Notes: generated by a model from the letters alone, not told the origin. Shown: positions 1 to 9,064, numbered from the stretch's first letter. The stretch: DNA of 64,000 nt from Sphingomonas hengshuiensis (GCF_000935025.1 NZ_CP010836.1:496001-560000), one strand, 5' to 3'. Numbers and translations: made by a program.

Positions 1-532
1 TGGCGCGCAGCTCGCGCATCCGGTCGTGCGCAAGCTCGCTCAGCGCGCCCCGCTTCACGAACAGCGCATCGTGCCCGATTGACGCCGCGGTCTGGCAGAA
101 GGAGAGCTGGCCCTGCACCGTCGAGAAGCCCGAATAGATGCGCGTCCCGAACTTGTCGAGTTCGGTCATCCCCTTCTTCTTGTCCTTCAGCGTGCGCGAG
201 AAATACTTCTCCAGCGTAGCATACGCGGTACGCAGCTCGGTCTCATGGTCCTTGAGCATCGCATTATAGTTGGGCAGTGTCAGCAGCGTCGGCTCGAACT
301 GGCACTGGAGCGCGGCGACGTTGAGCGCCGCACGCAGGTTCCATACCAGCGCGGCGCGCACCTCATCCCCATTAGCACCCGGGAGTGCCGGGCCGGTCAT
401 CCCCGGCTCGGTGCCGGTGACGCGCTCGCCCGCAAGATTGGCGGATTTGAGGAAGAACTGCGCCGATGCGGGTGCAGAGACGAATATGCCGGCCGTTATG
501 GCCAGCCCGAAAAGGATACGCGGAACGAGCAT
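1..532 (-). CDS. Exported protein of unknown function, C-terminus cut by window edge
   Basis: The reading frame starts at an ATG at 532 and stays open to the left edge, so only the first 177 codons are visible. Residues 1-25 form a classic Sec signal peptide: a basic start, then a hydrophobic run ending ASAPASA-Q. This implies a periplasmic or outer-membrane location. The mature part contains two cysteines and a Lys-rich stretch near residue 115 (LKDKKKG). I do not recognise the family. It has no visible partner downstream inside the window. The start is supported by the signal peptide, which would be displaced by any longer start. Confidence 0.65.
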   Translation of the reverse strand, partial: MLVPRILFGLAITAGIFVSAPASAQFFLKSANLAGERVTGTEPGMTGPALPGANGDEVRAALVWNLRAALNVAALQCQFEPTLLTLPNYNAMLKDHETELRTAYATLEKYFSRTLKDKKKGMTELDKFGTRIYSGFSTVQGQLSFCQTAASIGHDALFVKRGALSELAHDRMRELRA

Positions 533-673
533 CTTGCCCTCATTTGCCTGGTCGAGCGTGGTTACGGGCTTTCGAGTCGCGGCCCAAGTCCTTTTTGCGT
601 CGTTTCGCTTGCGACTCATCGCATCGCTGGGTTCCCCGTGCAGTTCGGGCCGCGATTCACCACGCCCGCGCAC

Positions 674-703
674 GAAAAAGGCCGCCCGGTTGCCCGGGCG
701 GCC
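674..703 (-). terminator. Rho-independent terminator of the small lipoprotein gene
   Basis: Read on the minus strand there is a perfect 10-bp stem (GGCCGCCCGG / CCGGGCGGCC) with a 4-nt loop, followed directly by a run of five T. It lies about 30 bp past the stop codon of the lipoprotein gene that ends at 734, so it very likely ends that single-gene transcript. Confidence 0.9.
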
Positions 704-733
704 CTGATCTTGAAACACGCCGAAGCGCGTCGA

Positions 734-964
734 TTACATCGCGTTTGCGGTGTTCTCGACGACGACGTTGTCTTCCGTGACGTTCTCGATCGGCGCAGCT
801 GCGTCGATGTTGGTGACCATCGTGTCGGTGGTCATCACGTTCTCGACCGGAACTTCGGTGGTGTTCGTGATGTTGGTCGACTCGTTGCTGGTGCACGCCG
901 AGGCCAGAAGGGCCGCGCCGGCGATCATCGAACCCGCAACGATCTTGGAAATGACTGCACGCAT
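734..964 (-). CDS. Small lipoprotein, 76 aa, function unknown
   Basis: The start is ATG at 964, with an AGGGAG ribosome-binding site about 7 bp upstream. A longer in-frame start exists but would bury the signal peptide. Residues 1-24 are a lipoprotein signal ending in the lipobox LASAC, so the mature protein begins at the lipidated Cys. The rest is acidic and very rich in Asn, Thr and Val (NITNTTEVPVENV, NVTEDNVVVENT), with no domain I recognise. It stands alone between lipB and a strong terminator. Small lipoproteins like this are common in sphingomonads, and no role can be read from the sequence. Confidence 0.75.
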   Translation of the reverse strand: MRAVISKIVAGSMIAGAALLASACTSNESTNITNTTEVPVENVMTTDTMVTNIDAAAPIENVTEDNVVVENTANAM

Positions 965-1072
965 GTAAAAGCTCCCTAGATAGTGGATTTGGTCGGCATA
1001 CGCGCCGTTAATACCCAAACCGTGATAGGCATTAGACGGTTCGGGGCACACCCTCAAGACTCGATTTGCCCG

Positions 1073-1714
1073 CTACACAGCCAGATCGTCCAAAAACGGC
1101 GAAAATGTGGCTGCAAGCGCCGAATCGAATGCATGCGGCGTGAGCGGGATGCCCAGGCGCGCGGCGCTGGTGACGGGGAATTCGGCGATTCCACACGGGA
1201 CGATCCCCCCAAAGTGGCTGAGATCGGGCGAAAGGTTGATCGCGAAGCCATGCAACGTGACCCATTGGCGGATTCGCACCCCGATCGCCCCGATCTTCGC
1301 CTCGCGCCCGCCGTCCAGCGTCCAGATGCCGATCCGCCCCGGCGCGCGGAACGCCTCGATCCCGCATGCGCCCAGCGCGGCGATCACCCAGCCTTCCAGC
1401 GCGTGGACATAGCAGCGCACGTCGCGCTTCCGGGCGCGCAGGTCGAGCACGACATAGCCGATCCGCTGCCCGGGCCCGTGATAGGTGTACCGCCCGCCGC
1501 GCCCGGTGCGATGAACCGGAAAGCGCGGGTCGAGCAGCTCGCCGGCATCGGTCGCGCTGGTCCCGGCGGTATAGACGGGGGGATGTTCGAGCAGCCACAC
1601 CAGCTCGCGCGCGCTGCCCGCGGTCACCGCCGCCGCCCGCGCCTCCATCGTCGCAAGCGCGTCGGCATAGTCGACGCGGCCCGGATCGACGCGCCATTCG
1701 ATATTTGCAGTCAT
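1073..1714 (-). CDS. lipB: Octanoyl-[acyl-carrier-protein]:protein octanoyltransferase LipB
   Basis: LipB moves the octanoyl chain from acyl-ACP to lipoyl-dependent proteins, the first step of endogenous lipoylation in the cytoplasm. The 213-aa protein has the family hallmarks in order: the [16 protein letters not shown] motif at residues 72-87, the acyl-accepting Lys140 in [12 protein letters not shown], and the catalytic Cys174 in IVPCGI. The ATG at 1714 was chosen because it gives the usual LipB length; the frame is open further upstream but without LipB-like sequence. One lipoyl-carrying substrate, GcvH, is encoded at 41.6 kb in this window. Confidence 0.95.
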   Translation of the reverse strand: MTANIEWRVDPGRVDYADALATMEARAAAVTAGSARELVWLLEHPPVYTAGTSATDAGELLDPRFPVHRTGRGGRYTYHGPGQRIGYVVLDLRARKRDVRCYVHALEGWVIAALGACGIEAFRAPGRIGIWTLDGGREAKIGAIGVRIRQWVTLHGFAINLSPDLSHFGGIVPCGIAEFPVTSAARLGIPLTPHAFDSALAATFSPFLDDLAV

Positions 1715-1814
1715 GCTGTCCCAAGTGCGCATCGCGGCGCGGTTGCGCAAGCATTGGCAAGCGGCGGGGGGGCAGCTAACACCGGCGCAAAGGGCGCCTG
1801 GGGAACGAAAAACT

Positions 1815-2648
1815 ATGGTAAAGATGGGCACCGTCTGGGATCGGACGGCGGAGTTTCTGAGCGATAATATCGGCATGGTGTTGCCGGTTGCGCTGCTCGC
1901 CTTCTTCGTTCCCGCCTCGATCGAAGGCAATTTCGAAGCCGCGATGGCGGGCGGCAGCATCGCGCTGACCGCCGTGCTGCGCGGGTTGCAGCTCGCCTTC
2001 GCCGTCCTGTCGCTATGGGGCACGCTGACGCTGACGGCGATGGCGCTCGACCTGTCGGGCGAGACCACCGCAGGCCGGATCGGCGCGCAGCGGCTGGTGC
2101 CCGCGATCGTGGTGTCGCTGGTGCTGCTCGCGGCGGCGGTGGTGCTGGCGCTGCCGGTGCTGGGCATCCTCGTCGCAGGCGGCGTCGATCTCACCGCGAT
2201 GGCGAGCGGCGCCATCCCCGAAGTCGACGGCCAGACCGCCGGGATCGCCTCGCTATATCTGCTCGTGCTGTTCGTCGCGATGCTGTGGATCGGCGCGCGG
2301 CTGATCGTGACGACGCCGGCGATCGTCCGCGAGAATCGCTGGCTCAGCGCGATCCGCCAGTCGTGGCGGCTGACGCGCGGATCGACGCTGCGCATCGTCG
2401 GCGTGATCCTGCTCTATGCGCTGGTGAGCTGGGTGGCGCAGCTTGCGGCCAACACCGTGTTCGGCAGCATCTTCGCGCTGGTCGCGGGTGGCGACGGGCA
2501 GGGGGTGACGCTGGCGGGCGTGCTGACCTCGATCGTCACCGCGGCGGTGCAGACCGCGTTCATGGTGATCCTGCCCGCATTCGAAGCCAAGCTCTACCTC
2601 GCGCTCACTGCACAGGCGGGGCTGCGCAGCACCGATTCGCTGGCATGA
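1815..2648 (+). CDS. Polytopic inner-membrane protein, unknown function
   Basis: This 277-aa protein has about six hydrophobic segments, including [20 protein letters not shown] and [20 protein letters not shown] conserved-looking cytoplasmic stretch follows, with the sequence [18 protein letters not shown]. That motif, an amphipathic segment before a membrane span, is shared with the next gene (FVASLKRF and GIRRSAGLNW positions). The two proteins therefore look like paralogues acting as a pair. The start is ATG at 1815. The stop overlaps the next start (ATGA), so the two are translationally coupled. The layout resembles the membrane domain often annotated as glycerophosphodiester-phosphodiesterase-type, but I cannot assign a function. 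Confidence 0.75.
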   Translation: MVKMGTVWDRTAEFLSDNIGMVLPVALLAFFVPASIEGNFEAAMAGGSIALTAVLRGLQLAFAVLSLWGTLTLTAMALDLSGETTAGRIGAQRLVPAIVVSLVLLAAAVVLALPVLGILVAGGVDLTAMASGAIPEVDGQTAGIASLYLLVLFVAMLWIGARLIVTTPAIVRENRWLSAIRQSWRLTRGSTLRIVGVILLYALVSWVAQLAANTVFGSIFALVAGGDGQGVTLAGVLTSIVTAAVQTAFMVILPAFEAKLYLALTAQAGLRSTDSLA

Positions 2649-3391
2649 AGTTCACCCTTGCCGGAATCTTCGTCGCCGCGGCGGCGATGTGGCGCGCCGA
2701 ACGCGAGTTGCTGCTGGCGCTGGGCGGCGTGTTCTTCGCGCTGCCGATGCTGGCGATGACGCTGATGCTCGCCGCCAGCGGCTTTCCCGGCGCGATCCAG
2801 CCCGAACAGGCCGGCGCGGCGATGGAGGCATTCTATGCGGCCAATCTGATCCCGCTGCTGTGCGCCAACGCCGTGCTCGATTTCGGCACCTTCGCGGTGC
2901 TCAATCTGTTCCTCCAGGGTGGCGGCCGGACGCTCGGCGAAGTGCTGGTGGCGTCGCTCAAGCGCTTCGTGCCGTTCCTGCTGATCAGCTATCTGGCCAG
3001 CATGGCGGTGGGGCTCGGGCTCTCGCTGCTCGTCTTTCCGGGGCTGTTCCTGTTCGCGCGCAGCTGGCTGATCGGGCCGGCCTATGCTGCCGCGCCCGAG
3101 GCCGGGGTGATGGCCGCGGTCCGCAACGGGATTCGCCGGAGCGCGGGGCTCAACTGGGTCACGATCCTCGCGGCGAGCTTCCTGGTGGTGCTCGCGGCGT
3201 TGTTCGCGATCCTGACGGCGACCGCGTTGGTGGCGCTGCTCGGCAGTTTCGTGAGCGAGAGGGTGGTGTCGGTGATCGGCTATATCCTCATCGCCGCGGG
3301 CGGCGGGCTCGCCTGGACCTTCCTCGCGGTGCTGCGCGTCGCCGCCTATCGCGCCGCGTCGCGCGATACCGGGGCCAGCAGCGGGATGTGA
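2645..3391 (+). CDS. Polytopic inner-membrane protein, partner of upstream gene
   Basis: This 248-aa protein begins at an ATG that overlaps the stop of the preceding gene by 4 bases, which points to co-translation. It has about six membrane spans, for example LLALGGVFFALPMLAMTLML, FLLISYLASMAVGLGLSLLV and VTILAASFLVVLAALFAIL. A short polar stretch, RNGIRRSAGLNW, parallels the RQSWRLTRG segment of the upstream protein. No catalytic motif is visible. A paired membrane complex is plausible from coupling and similarity of layout, but this is inference. The 3' end overlaps the convergent GNAT gene by 46 bp. Confidence 0.75.
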   Translation: MKFTLAGIFVAAAAMWRAERELLLALGGVFFALPMLAMTLMLAASGFPGAIQPEQAGAAMEAFYAANLIPLLCANAVLDFGTFAVLNLFLQGGGRTLGEVLVASLKRFVPFLLISYLASMAVGLGLSLLVFPGLFLFARSWLIGPAYAAAPEAGVMAAVRNGIRRSAGLNWVTILAASFLVVLAALFAILTATALVALLGSFVSERVVSVIGYILIAAGGGLAWTFLAVLRVAAYRAASRDTGASSGM

Positions 3392-3957
3392 GGCGCGGCG
3401 TCGGCGGGGAGCACCCCGGCGACCCGCGGATCGGCAAAGGTCTCGACCGTGCGCTTATAGGCGACGAAGCCCTGCCGCCGGTAGAAACCCAGCGCTGCGG
3501 GATGGTCGAGCGTGCAGGTATGCACCCACACCCGCCGCACCCCGGCCCGCCACGCGCGCGCCAGCGTCGCCGCCATCAGCGCAGGCCCCAGCCCGGCGCC
3601 GGTACGCTCGGGCACCAGCGCGAAATAGGACAGCTCGCATTGCCCCGCGACGCGGAAGTCCAGCTCGACCATCCCGATCTCGGCGCCCGCGGCATCGATC
3701 GCAGCGAACACCTCGACTCGCGGATCGTCGAGGATGCGGCGCAGCTCCACCTCGGCCAGCACCAGCCGCGAGAACCACAGCCAGCGCGCGCCCACCCGGC
3801 GGAACAGCGCCCGATAGCGATCGCTGTCGGGCACAGGCCAATGTTCCAGCGCGACCGGCGAGGGCCCTGCGTCGCCCCGGGCCTCGGGCGGCGCGCGCAT
3901 CTCCAGCGCGGTCACCACGGTCGCGATCTGGTCGTCGCGGACCGGCGTCAGCCCCAT
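3346..3957 (-). CDS. GNAT family N-acetyltransferase
   Basis: This 203-aa protein has a single GNAT fold: a central strand (VELDFRVAGQCELSYFALVP) followed by the acetyl-CoA pyrophosphate loop ERTGAGLGPALM near residues 116-127, then the C-terminal WVHTCTLDHPAALGFYRRQGF that is diagnostic of the family. It transfers an acetyl group from acetyl-CoA to an unknown amine. It starts 16 bp downstream of the hemF stop on the same strand, so it may be the last gene of a trmL-hemF-GNAT transcript. Its end overlaps the convergent membrane-protein gene. Confidence 0.85.
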   Translation of the reverse strand: MGLTPVRDDQIATVVTALEMRAPPEARGDAGPSPVALEHWPVPDSDRYRALFRRVGARWLWFSRLVLAEVELRRILDDPRVEVFAAIDAAGAEIGMVELDFRVAGQCELSYFALVPERTGAGLGPALMAATLARAWRAGVRRVWVHTCTLDHPAALGFYRRQGFVAYKRTVETFADPRVAGVLPADAAPHIPLLAPVSRDAAR

Positions 3958-3973
3958 CGTTGCGCCGCCGGGA

Positions 3974-4831
3974 TCAGCTCCACGCCGCCACCGGCGGCAG
4001 GCTCATCAGGATCGCATCGACATTGCCCCCGGTCTTCAACCCGAACAGCGTGCCGCGGTCATAGATCAGGTTGAACTCGGCATAGCGCCCGCGCCATTCG
4101 CGCTGCTGCTGGGTGTCGGCGGGGGTGAACGGCATCGCCATGCGGCGGCGGACCAGCCGGGGGTAGATGTCGAGGAACGCGCGGCCCACCGCCTGGGTAA
4201 AGGCGAAATTGGCGTCCCAGTCGCCCTCGAGGTGATCATAGAAAATCCCGCCCACGCCGCGATGAACGTGGCGGTGGGGGATATAGAAATATTCGTCGGC
4301 CCATTGCTTGAACCGCGGATAATGCTCGGGATCGTGCGCGTCGCACGCGGCCTGGAGCGCGGCGTGGAACTCGGCGGTATCCTCGGCATAGGGAATCGGC
4401 GGGTTCAGGTCCGCGCCACCGCCGAACCAGCGCTTCGTGGTGCACAGGAAGCGCGTGTTCATATGGACTGCGGGCACATGCGGATTGGCCATGTGCGCGA
4501 CCAGGCTGATGCCGGTGGCGAAGAAGCTGGGGTCCTGGTCGGCGCCGTGGATCGTCTTGCCGAAATCGCCTTCGAACGTGCCGCCGACGGTGGAGACGTT
4601 GACGCCGACTTTCTCGAACACCTGCCCCTTCATCACGCCGCGCACCCCGCCGCCGCCGGGCGCGCCCGAGGGATCGGTGCGATCCCAGGCGAGATAGTCG
4701 AACCGCGCGTTCGAACCCGCGTCATGCTCGATCGATTCGAATTCGGCGCAGATCAGGTCGCGCAGTTCTTCGAACCAGGCGCGGGCGGCAGCTTGCTGGG
4801 GGTCCAGTTGCTGGGGATCAGTGGCTTGCAT
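3974..4831 (-). CDS. hemF: Oxygen-dependent coproporphyrinogen III oxidase
   Basis: HemF carries out the O2-dependent decarboxylation of coproporphyrinogen III to protoporphyrinogen IX in heme synthesis. The 285-aa length fits the family (about 300 aa). Visible signatures are HMANPHVPAVHMNTRFL, WFGGGADLNPPIPY, the YFYIPHRHVHRGVGGIFYDH block and the C-terminal YDRGTLFGLKTGGNVDAIL. The start is ATG at 4831; a TTG 36 bp upstream overlaps the trmL stop but adds no family-like sequence. It lies just downstream of trmL on the same strand. The aerobic enzyme fits an organism with a bc1 complex encoded next door. Confidence 0.95.
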   Translation of the reverse strand: MQATDPQQLDPQQAAARAWFEELRDLICAEFESIEHDAGSNARFDYLAWDRTDPSGAPGGGGVRGVMKGQVFEKVGVNVSTVGGTFEGDFGKTIHGADQDPSFFATGISLVAHMANPHVPAVHMNTRFLCTTKRWFGGGADLNPPIPYAEDTAEFHAALQAACDAHDPEHYPRFKQWADEYFYIPHRHVHRGVGGIFYDHLEGDWDANFAFTQAVGRAFLDIYPRLVRRRMAMPFTPADTQQQREWRGRYAEFNLIYDRGTLFGLKTGGNVDAILMSLPPVAAWS

Positions 4832-4863
4832 GGCGTCGAAAATGCGGCGCGTACCGCCCGGCG

Positions 4864-5322
4864 TCAATCGCCAACCGGCCAGCCCCCGGTCTGGCGCAGT
4901 GCTTCCGCCACCCCGATCCCTGCCGCGACCGCCAGATTGAGCGAACGCGCCGCCGCCACCAGCGGGATTCGCACCGCCAGATCGGCACGGGCGTGGACGA
5001 GATCGGGCACGCCGGCCCCTTCGGACCCGAACAGCAAGGTATCGCCGGGCTCGAACCGGGCCTGGGGCAGCGCGGTGGCGCCGCGCGTGGTGAACAGCAC
5101 GAGCCGGTGCGTGCCCAGCGCGGCGGCAAATGCCTCCCAGTCGGCATGGCGGCGCACCTCGACCCGCTCGGCATAATCCATCGCCGCGCGCTTGCGGCTC
5201 TTGTCGCTCCAGGGGAAACCCATCGGCTCGATCAGGTCGATCGCCACGTTAAGGCACGCGCCCAGCCGCAGGATCGTGCCGACATTTCCCGCAATCTCGG
5301 GCTGGAACAGGGCGATGCGCAT
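4864..5322 (-). CDS. trmL: tRNA (cytidine(34)-2'-O)-methyltransferase TrmL
   Basis: This 152-aa SPOUT-class methyltransferase belongs to the TrmL/YibK branch, which methylates the 2'-O of the wobble base of tRNA-Leu isoacceptors. The N-terminus MRIALFQPEIAGNVGTILR is the family signature. The C-terminal knot that binds S-adenosylmethionine is visible as LLFGSEGAGVP, then IPLVAAARSLNLAVAAGI. The length is typical (E. coli 157 aa). It is the first gene of a minus-strand run leading into hemF. Confidence 0.92.
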   Translation of the reverse strand: MRIALFQPEIAGNVGTILRLGACLNVAIDLIEPMGFPWSDKSRKRAAMDYAERVEVRRHADWEAFAAALGTHRLVLFTTRGATALPQARFEPGDTLLFGSEGAGVPDLVHARADLAVRIPLVAAARSLNLAVAAGIGVAEALRQTGGWPVGD

Positions 5323-5396
5323 CGGCCGCGCTTAACGCGGTTTCGGGCGCGGTGAAATCAATCGGCGCGATCGGCGGGGCGAGAATGAAAATAAAA

Positions 5397-5414
5397 CCGA
5401 ACAAGCACGTTCGG
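5397..5414 (-). terminator. Small stem-loop with T-tract on the minus strand
   Basis: A 6-bp perfect stem (CCGAAC / GTTCGG, loop AAGCAC) is followed on the minus strand by TTTTATTTTC, the shape of a weak intrinsic terminator. No minus-strand gene lies upstream of it, so it may stop antisense transcription coming from petA or act in the trmL leader, 75-92 bp before its start. The role is unproven. Confidence 0.3.
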
Positions 5415-5490
5415 CATCCCTCCCTCGGCATTCTGGGCATTACGCAGGGACCTTGGGCGCCCGCCATCATCACCCTCGGTAAAATCCCTG

Positions 5491-5519
5491 TTGGCAAAGC
5501 CGCTCGCTGCCGTCTATCA
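5491..5519 (+). promoter_or_regulatory. Candidate sigma-70 promoter of petABC
   Basis: TTGGCA (5491-5496) and CTATCA (5514-5519) are separated by exactly 17 bp and lie 107 bp upstream of the petA start. The fit to a housekeeping promoter is fair; no transcript evidence is available. Confidence 0.4.
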
Positions 5520-5625
5520 GACCGCGCAGCCACCGGGGGCAACCGGGCGGCTTTGGGCGTCCCGGCGTCCGCGTCCGTTACCCGCGCATCCGTCGCGGAC
5601 CGTATCGAAGTGCAAGGGCTGAAGC

Positions 5626-6210
5626 ATGGCAACGCTTGAAGATGGTGTTCCCCCCGATCAGACGGTCGGTCCAGGTGGAGAACTGCTCGAAAATCCGCGG
5701 CGCCGCGATTACCTGACCTATGCGGCGGTTTCGGTCGCGGCGGTGGGTGCCGGCGTGGTCGTGCTCCCGCTGGTCAATTCGATGAACCCGTCCGCGGACG
5801 TGCTCGCCCAGTCGAGCACCGAGATCGACTTGTCGGCGATCGAGCCGGGGCAGGCGATCAAGACGAGCTTCCGCAAGCAGCCGCTGTTCGTGCGCAACCT
5901 GACGCCCGCCGAAATCGCCGAGGCGGACAAGGTGCCGGTGTCGAGCCTGCGCGATCCGCAGACGCTGGAGCAGCGGACCAAGGAGGGCAAGACCAACTGG
6001 CTGATCACGCTGGGCGTGTGCACCCATCTGGGCTGCGTGCCGCTGGGCGCCGGCGAGGGCGAGAATCGCGGGCCGTTCGGCGGCTATTTCTGCCCCTGCC
6101 ACGGCTCGGCCTATGATACCGCCGGCCGCATCCGCCAGGGTCCGGCGCCGACGAACCTTCAGGTTCCCGAGTATGAATTCACGTCCGACACTGTCGTCGT
6201 GGTCGGTTGA
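5626..6210 (+). CDS. petA: Ubiquinol-cytochrome c reductase Rieske iron-sulfur subunit
   Basis: This is the Rieske subunit of the cytochrome bc1 complex, which takes an electron from ubiquinol at the periplasmic face of the inner membrane. The 194-aa protein has one N-terminal membrane anchor (about residues 27-50) and the two cluster-binding boxes: C132-T-H-L-G-C137 and C156-P-C-H159-G-S. In these, Cys132/His134 and Cys156/His159 bind the 2Fe-2S cluster and the other two Cys form the disulfide. It is the first gene of petABC, 12 bp before petB. The start is ATG at 5626. The two preceding arginines (NPRRRDYLTY) form a possible twin-arginine context. Confidence 0.96.
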   Translation: MATLEDGVPPDQTVGPGGELLENPRRRDYLTYAAVSVAAVGAGVVVLPLVNSMNPSADVLAQSSTEIDLSAIEPGQAIKTSFRKQPLFVRNLTPAEIAEADKVPVSSLRDPQTLEQRTKEGKTNWLITLGVCTHLGCVPLGAGEGENRGPFGGYFCPCHGSAYDTAGRIRQGPAPTNLQVPEYEFTSDTVVVVG

Positions 6211-6222
6211 GGATAGACGCGC

Positions 6223-7512
6223 ATGAGCTTTCCCTGGGCCAAGCAGTACGAACCGAAGAACCCGGTGATGCAGTGGGTGGACAGCCGCCTGCCGCTTCCG
6301 CGTTTCGTCTATAACGCCGTCGGCGCGGGCTATCCCGTGCCGCGCAACCTCAATTATTTCTGGAACTTCGGTATCCTTGCCGGGGTCGCGCTGGTCGTCC
6401 AGATCGTGACCGGCATCGTGCTGGCGATGCATTTCCATTCGAGCGCCGCGGGCGCATTCGAATCGGTGAACGTCGGAATGATGCGCGATGTGAACGCGGG
6501 ATGGTTCCTGCGCTTCACGCACGCCAACGGCGCCAGCATGTTCCTGGCGGTGGTGTACATCCACATCTTCCGCGGTCTCTATTACGGGTCGTACAAGGCC
6601 CCGCGCGAGATGGTGTGGCTGCTCGGCGTGCTGATCTTCCTGCTGATCATGGCGACCGCGTTCATGGGCTATGTGCTCCCGTGGGGGCAGATGAGCTTCT
6701 GGGGCGCGCAGGTCATCACCGGCTTCTTCTCGGCGATACCGGTGGTAGGCGAATGGATTCGCGTGTGGCTGCTCGGCGGCTATGCCCCGGACGACGCGAC
6801 GCTGAACCGCTTCTTCTCGCTCCACTATCTGCTGCCGTTCGTGATCGCGGGCGTCATCATCCTGCACATCTGGGCGCTGCACATCCCGGGTTCGAGCAAC
6901 CCGACCGGCGTCGAAGTGAAGGGCGAGCAGGATACGGTGCCGTTCCACCCCTATTACACCGCGAAGGATGGCTTCGGGGTCGGGGTGTTCATGATCATCT
7001 TCGCGACGCTGATCTTCTTCTTCCCCGATTATCTGGGCCACCCCGACAATTATGTCGTGGCGAACCCGCTATCGACGCCCGCGCATATCGTGCCCGAATG
7101 GTATTTCTGGCCGTTCTACGCGATCCTGCGCGCCTTCACCGCGGACTTCATCATCCCGGCGAAGCTGTGGGGCGTGCTGGCGATGTTCGGGTCGATCCTG
7201 CTGCTGTTCTTCCTGCCCTGGCTCGACAAGTCGCCGGTGCGCTCGGCGAACTTCCGCCCGATGTACCGGATCGCCTTCTGGGTGCTCGTGCTCGACGTGC
7301 TCGTGCTCGGCTATTGCGGCGGCTCGACGGCGACGCCGGGGGTCGTGATCACCAGCCAGATCACCGCAGCCTATTATTTCGCGCACTTCCTGATCATCGT
7401 GCCGATCATCTCGCGCCTGGAGACTCCCAAGCCGCTGCCGAACTCGATCACCGAGGCGGTTCTGGCGAACAAGGGTGGCTCGCGGATGACCGAAACGGCC
7501 GTGAGCGCGTAA
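6223..7512 (+). CDS. petB: Cytochrome b subunit of the bc1 complex
   Basis: Cytochrome b carries both quinone sites and two b hemes of the bc1 complex in the inner membrane. The 429-aa protein has the expected eight or so spans and the hallmark motifs: [36 protein letters not shown], the second heme-ligand helix [20 protein letters not shown] and the Qo-site [14 protein letters not shown]. The length and full-length continuity are typical of alphaproteobacterial cytochrome b rather than the split b6/IV form. It lies between petA and petC with gaps of only 12 and 15 bp. Confidence 0.97.
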   Translation: MSFPWAKQYEPKNPVMQWVDSRLPLPRFVYNAVGAGYPVPRNLNYFWNFGILAGVALVVQIVTGIVLAMHFHSSAAGAFESVNVGMMRDVNAGWFLRFTHANGASMFLAVVYIHIFRGLYYGSYKAPREMVWLLGVLIFLLIMATAFMGYVLPWGQMSFWGAQVITGFFSAIPVVGEWIRVWLLGGYAPDDATLNRFFSLHYLLPFVIAGVIILHIWALHIPGSSNPTGVEVKGEQDTVPFHPYYTAKDGFGVGVFMIIFATLIFFFPDYLGHPDNYVVANPLSTPAHIVPEWYFWPFYAILRAFTADFIIPAKLWGVLAMFGSILLLFFLPWLDKSPVRSANFRPMYRIAFWVLVLDVLVLGYCGGSTATPGVVITSQITAAYYFAHFLIIVPIISRLETPKPLPNSITEAVLANKGGSRMTETAVSA

Positions 7513-7527
7513 AGGGGATTTGGACCA

Positions 7528-8358
7528 ATGGCTTCGCTGCTCACACGTTCGATCAAATTCCTGATCGGAGGCGCCTTTATCGGGGTGCTGTTGCTCGCGC
7601 TGATCGGCACGATCAGCGGGCTCATCACCGATCCCCCCAAGCCGACTGCGGAAGAGGAACTGCACAAGCATCCGAAGGAGCTTGATCTCGCGTCCAACGG
7701 CCCGTTCGGCAAGTTCGACCTGGCGCAGCTCCAGCGCGGCTTCCTGGTGTTCGAGAAGGTCTGCGCAAGCTGCCACTCGCTCAACCTGGTGTCGTTCCGC
7801 GAGCTGGGCGCGCTCGGCTATAACGAAGCCGAAGTGAAGAAGATCGCCAAGGACTGGCCGGTCAAGCAGCCAGTGTTCGACGAAAAGGCCGGCACCTGGG
7901 GCGAGCGCGACAACATCGCTTCGGATCGTTTCCCCAAGGTCTATTATCCCGCCACCGGGGTTCCGCCCGACCTCAGCCTGATCACAAAGGCGCGGCATGA
8001 CGGCGCGGCCTATGTCCATTCGCTTCTGACCGGCTATGCCGAGCAGACGCCGGAGGAGATCGCCAAGTTCCCGGGCGCGAAGACGCCGGAAGGTTCCTAT
8101 TACAACCCGTATTTCGCGAACCTCAACATCGCGATGCCGCCGCCGCTGACCGCCGACAACCAGGTCACCTATTCGGACGGCACCAACGCGACCGTGGACC
8201 AGATGGCAAAGGACGTCTCGGCGTTCCTCGTGTGGACCGCGGAGCCGACGATGCAGACGCGCCATCAGGCCGGGCTTGCGGTCGTGCTGTTCCTGCTGCT
8301 CGCAACGGTGCTTGCGTTCGGCGCGTACCAGACCGTCTGGCGCGGCATCAAACACTAA
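7528..8358 (+). CDS. petC: Cytochrome c1 of the bc1 complex
   Basis: Cytochrome c1 passes electrons from the Rieske protein to soluble or membrane cytochrome c. The 276-aa protein has an N-terminal hydrophobic segment (residues 8-32) for export and the single c-heme site C79-A-S-C82-H83. A likely Met ligand lies in NLNIAMPPPL, and a C-terminal anchor in AGLAVVLFLLLATVLAFGAY. It is the last gene of the operon and is followed 28 bp later by a strong terminator. Confidence 0.96.
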   Translation: MASLLTRSIKFLIGGAFIGVLLLALIGTISGLITDPPKPTAEEELHKHPKELDLASNGPFGKFDLAQLQRGFLVFEKVCASCHSLNLVSFRELGALGYNEAEVKKIAKDWPVKQPVFDEKAGTWGERDNIASDRFPKVYYPATGVPPDLSLITKARHDGAAYVHSLLTGYAEQTPEEIAKFPGAKTPEGSYYNPYFANLNIAMPPPLTADNQVTYSDGTNATVDQMAKDVSAFLVWTAEPTMQTRHQAGLAVVLFLLLATVLAFGAYQTVWRGIKH

Positions 8359-8385
8359 GGGCACTCGCCCCATCACCGAACCAAC

Positions 8386-8426
8386 GGACCCCGTCGAAGC
8401 GCTGCTTGGACGGGGTCCTTTCTTTT
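8386..8426 (+). terminator. Strong intrinsic terminator closing petABC
   Basis: A perfect 10-bp stem (GGACCCCGTC / GACGGGGTCC) with a 13-nt loop is followed by TTTCTTTT. It stands between petC and apt and insulates the two. The apt start lies only 15 bp beyond the T-tract, so either some read-through feeds apt or apt has a promoter inside petC. Confidence 0.9.
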
Positions 8427-8440
8427 GCTGGGAACGCGAA

Positions 8441-8980
8441 ATGACCCACGCCAATGACGATCTGCGCGGGCTGATCCGCACCATCCCCGATTTCCCCAAG
8501 CCCGGAATCGAGTTCCGCGACATCACGACGCTCTTGCTCGACGCAGAGGGGTTGCGGCTGAGCGTCGAGCGGATGGCGGCGCAGGTCGCCGGGCCCATCG
8601 ACCTGGTCGCCGGGATCGAGGCGCGCGGATTCCTGTTCGGCGCGGCGCTGGCGGTGCGGCTGGGGGCGGGGATGCTGCTGGTGCGCAAGGACGGCAAGCT
8701 CCCCGGCGCGACGATCGCCGAGGATTATGCGCTCGAATATGGCACCGACCGGATCGCGATCCACGCCGATGCCGTGGCGCCGGGCGCGCGCGTGCTGCTG
8801 GTCGACGACCTGATCGCCACCGGCGGCACTGCGCGCGCGGCGGTGCGGCTGCTGCGCAAGACTGGGGCGGAGGTGGTGCAGGCGGCGTTCGTCATCGACC
8901 TGCCCGATCTGGGCGGCGCCGATGCGCTGCGGGGCGACGGGCTGACGGTAACGTCTCTGGTCGCGTTCGCGGGGCACTGA
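8441..8980 (+). CDS. apt: Adenine phosphoribosyltransferase
   Basis: Apt salvages adenine to AMP using PRPP. The 179-aa protein begins with the family motif LRGLIRTIPDFPKPGIEFRD. The PRPP-binding loop VLLVDDLIATGGTARAA is at about residues 120-136, and the substrate segment VAGIEARGFLFGAALA lies ahead of it. Length and order match E. coli Apt (183 aa). The start is ATG at 8441, directly after the petABC terminator. Confidence 0.95.
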   Translation: MTHANDDLRGLIRTIPDFPKPGIEFRDITTLLLDAEGLRLSVERMAAQVAGPIDLVAGIEARGFLFGAALAVRLGAGMLLVRKDGKLPGATIAEDYALEYGTDRIAIHADAVAPGARVLLVDDLIATGGTARAAVRLLRKTGAEVVQAAFVIDLPDLGGADALRGDGLTVTSLVAFAGH

Positions 8981-9064
8981 CGCCGCGCCGGGGAACCGGC
9001 GGCGCCGCAATCGGTTCGGTTAACGGGTGGGGCGCCGTGCGCCTCGCAACGAGGAGCGAACCCT

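Larger units (their letters stand above)
5323..5625. other. Divergent intergenic region between trmL and petA
   Basis: This 303-bp gap holds no convincing gene. It contains the candidate petABC promoter at 5491-5519 and a short stem-loop at 5397-5414, both listed separately. The rest is GC-rich sequence in which I see no further structure. Confidence 0.5.

Noticed and set aside
5578..7041. A minus-strand open frame of nearly 490 codons over petA/petB
   Set aside because: It is the antisense shadow of two well-supported genes, His/Arg/Asp-rich with no motif. GC-rich coding DNA commonly produces such frames.
7069..8697. A 542-codon minus-strand open frame over petB, petC and apt
   Set aside because: Shadow of three recognised genes and a terminator, low-complexity Arg/Asp/His composition.
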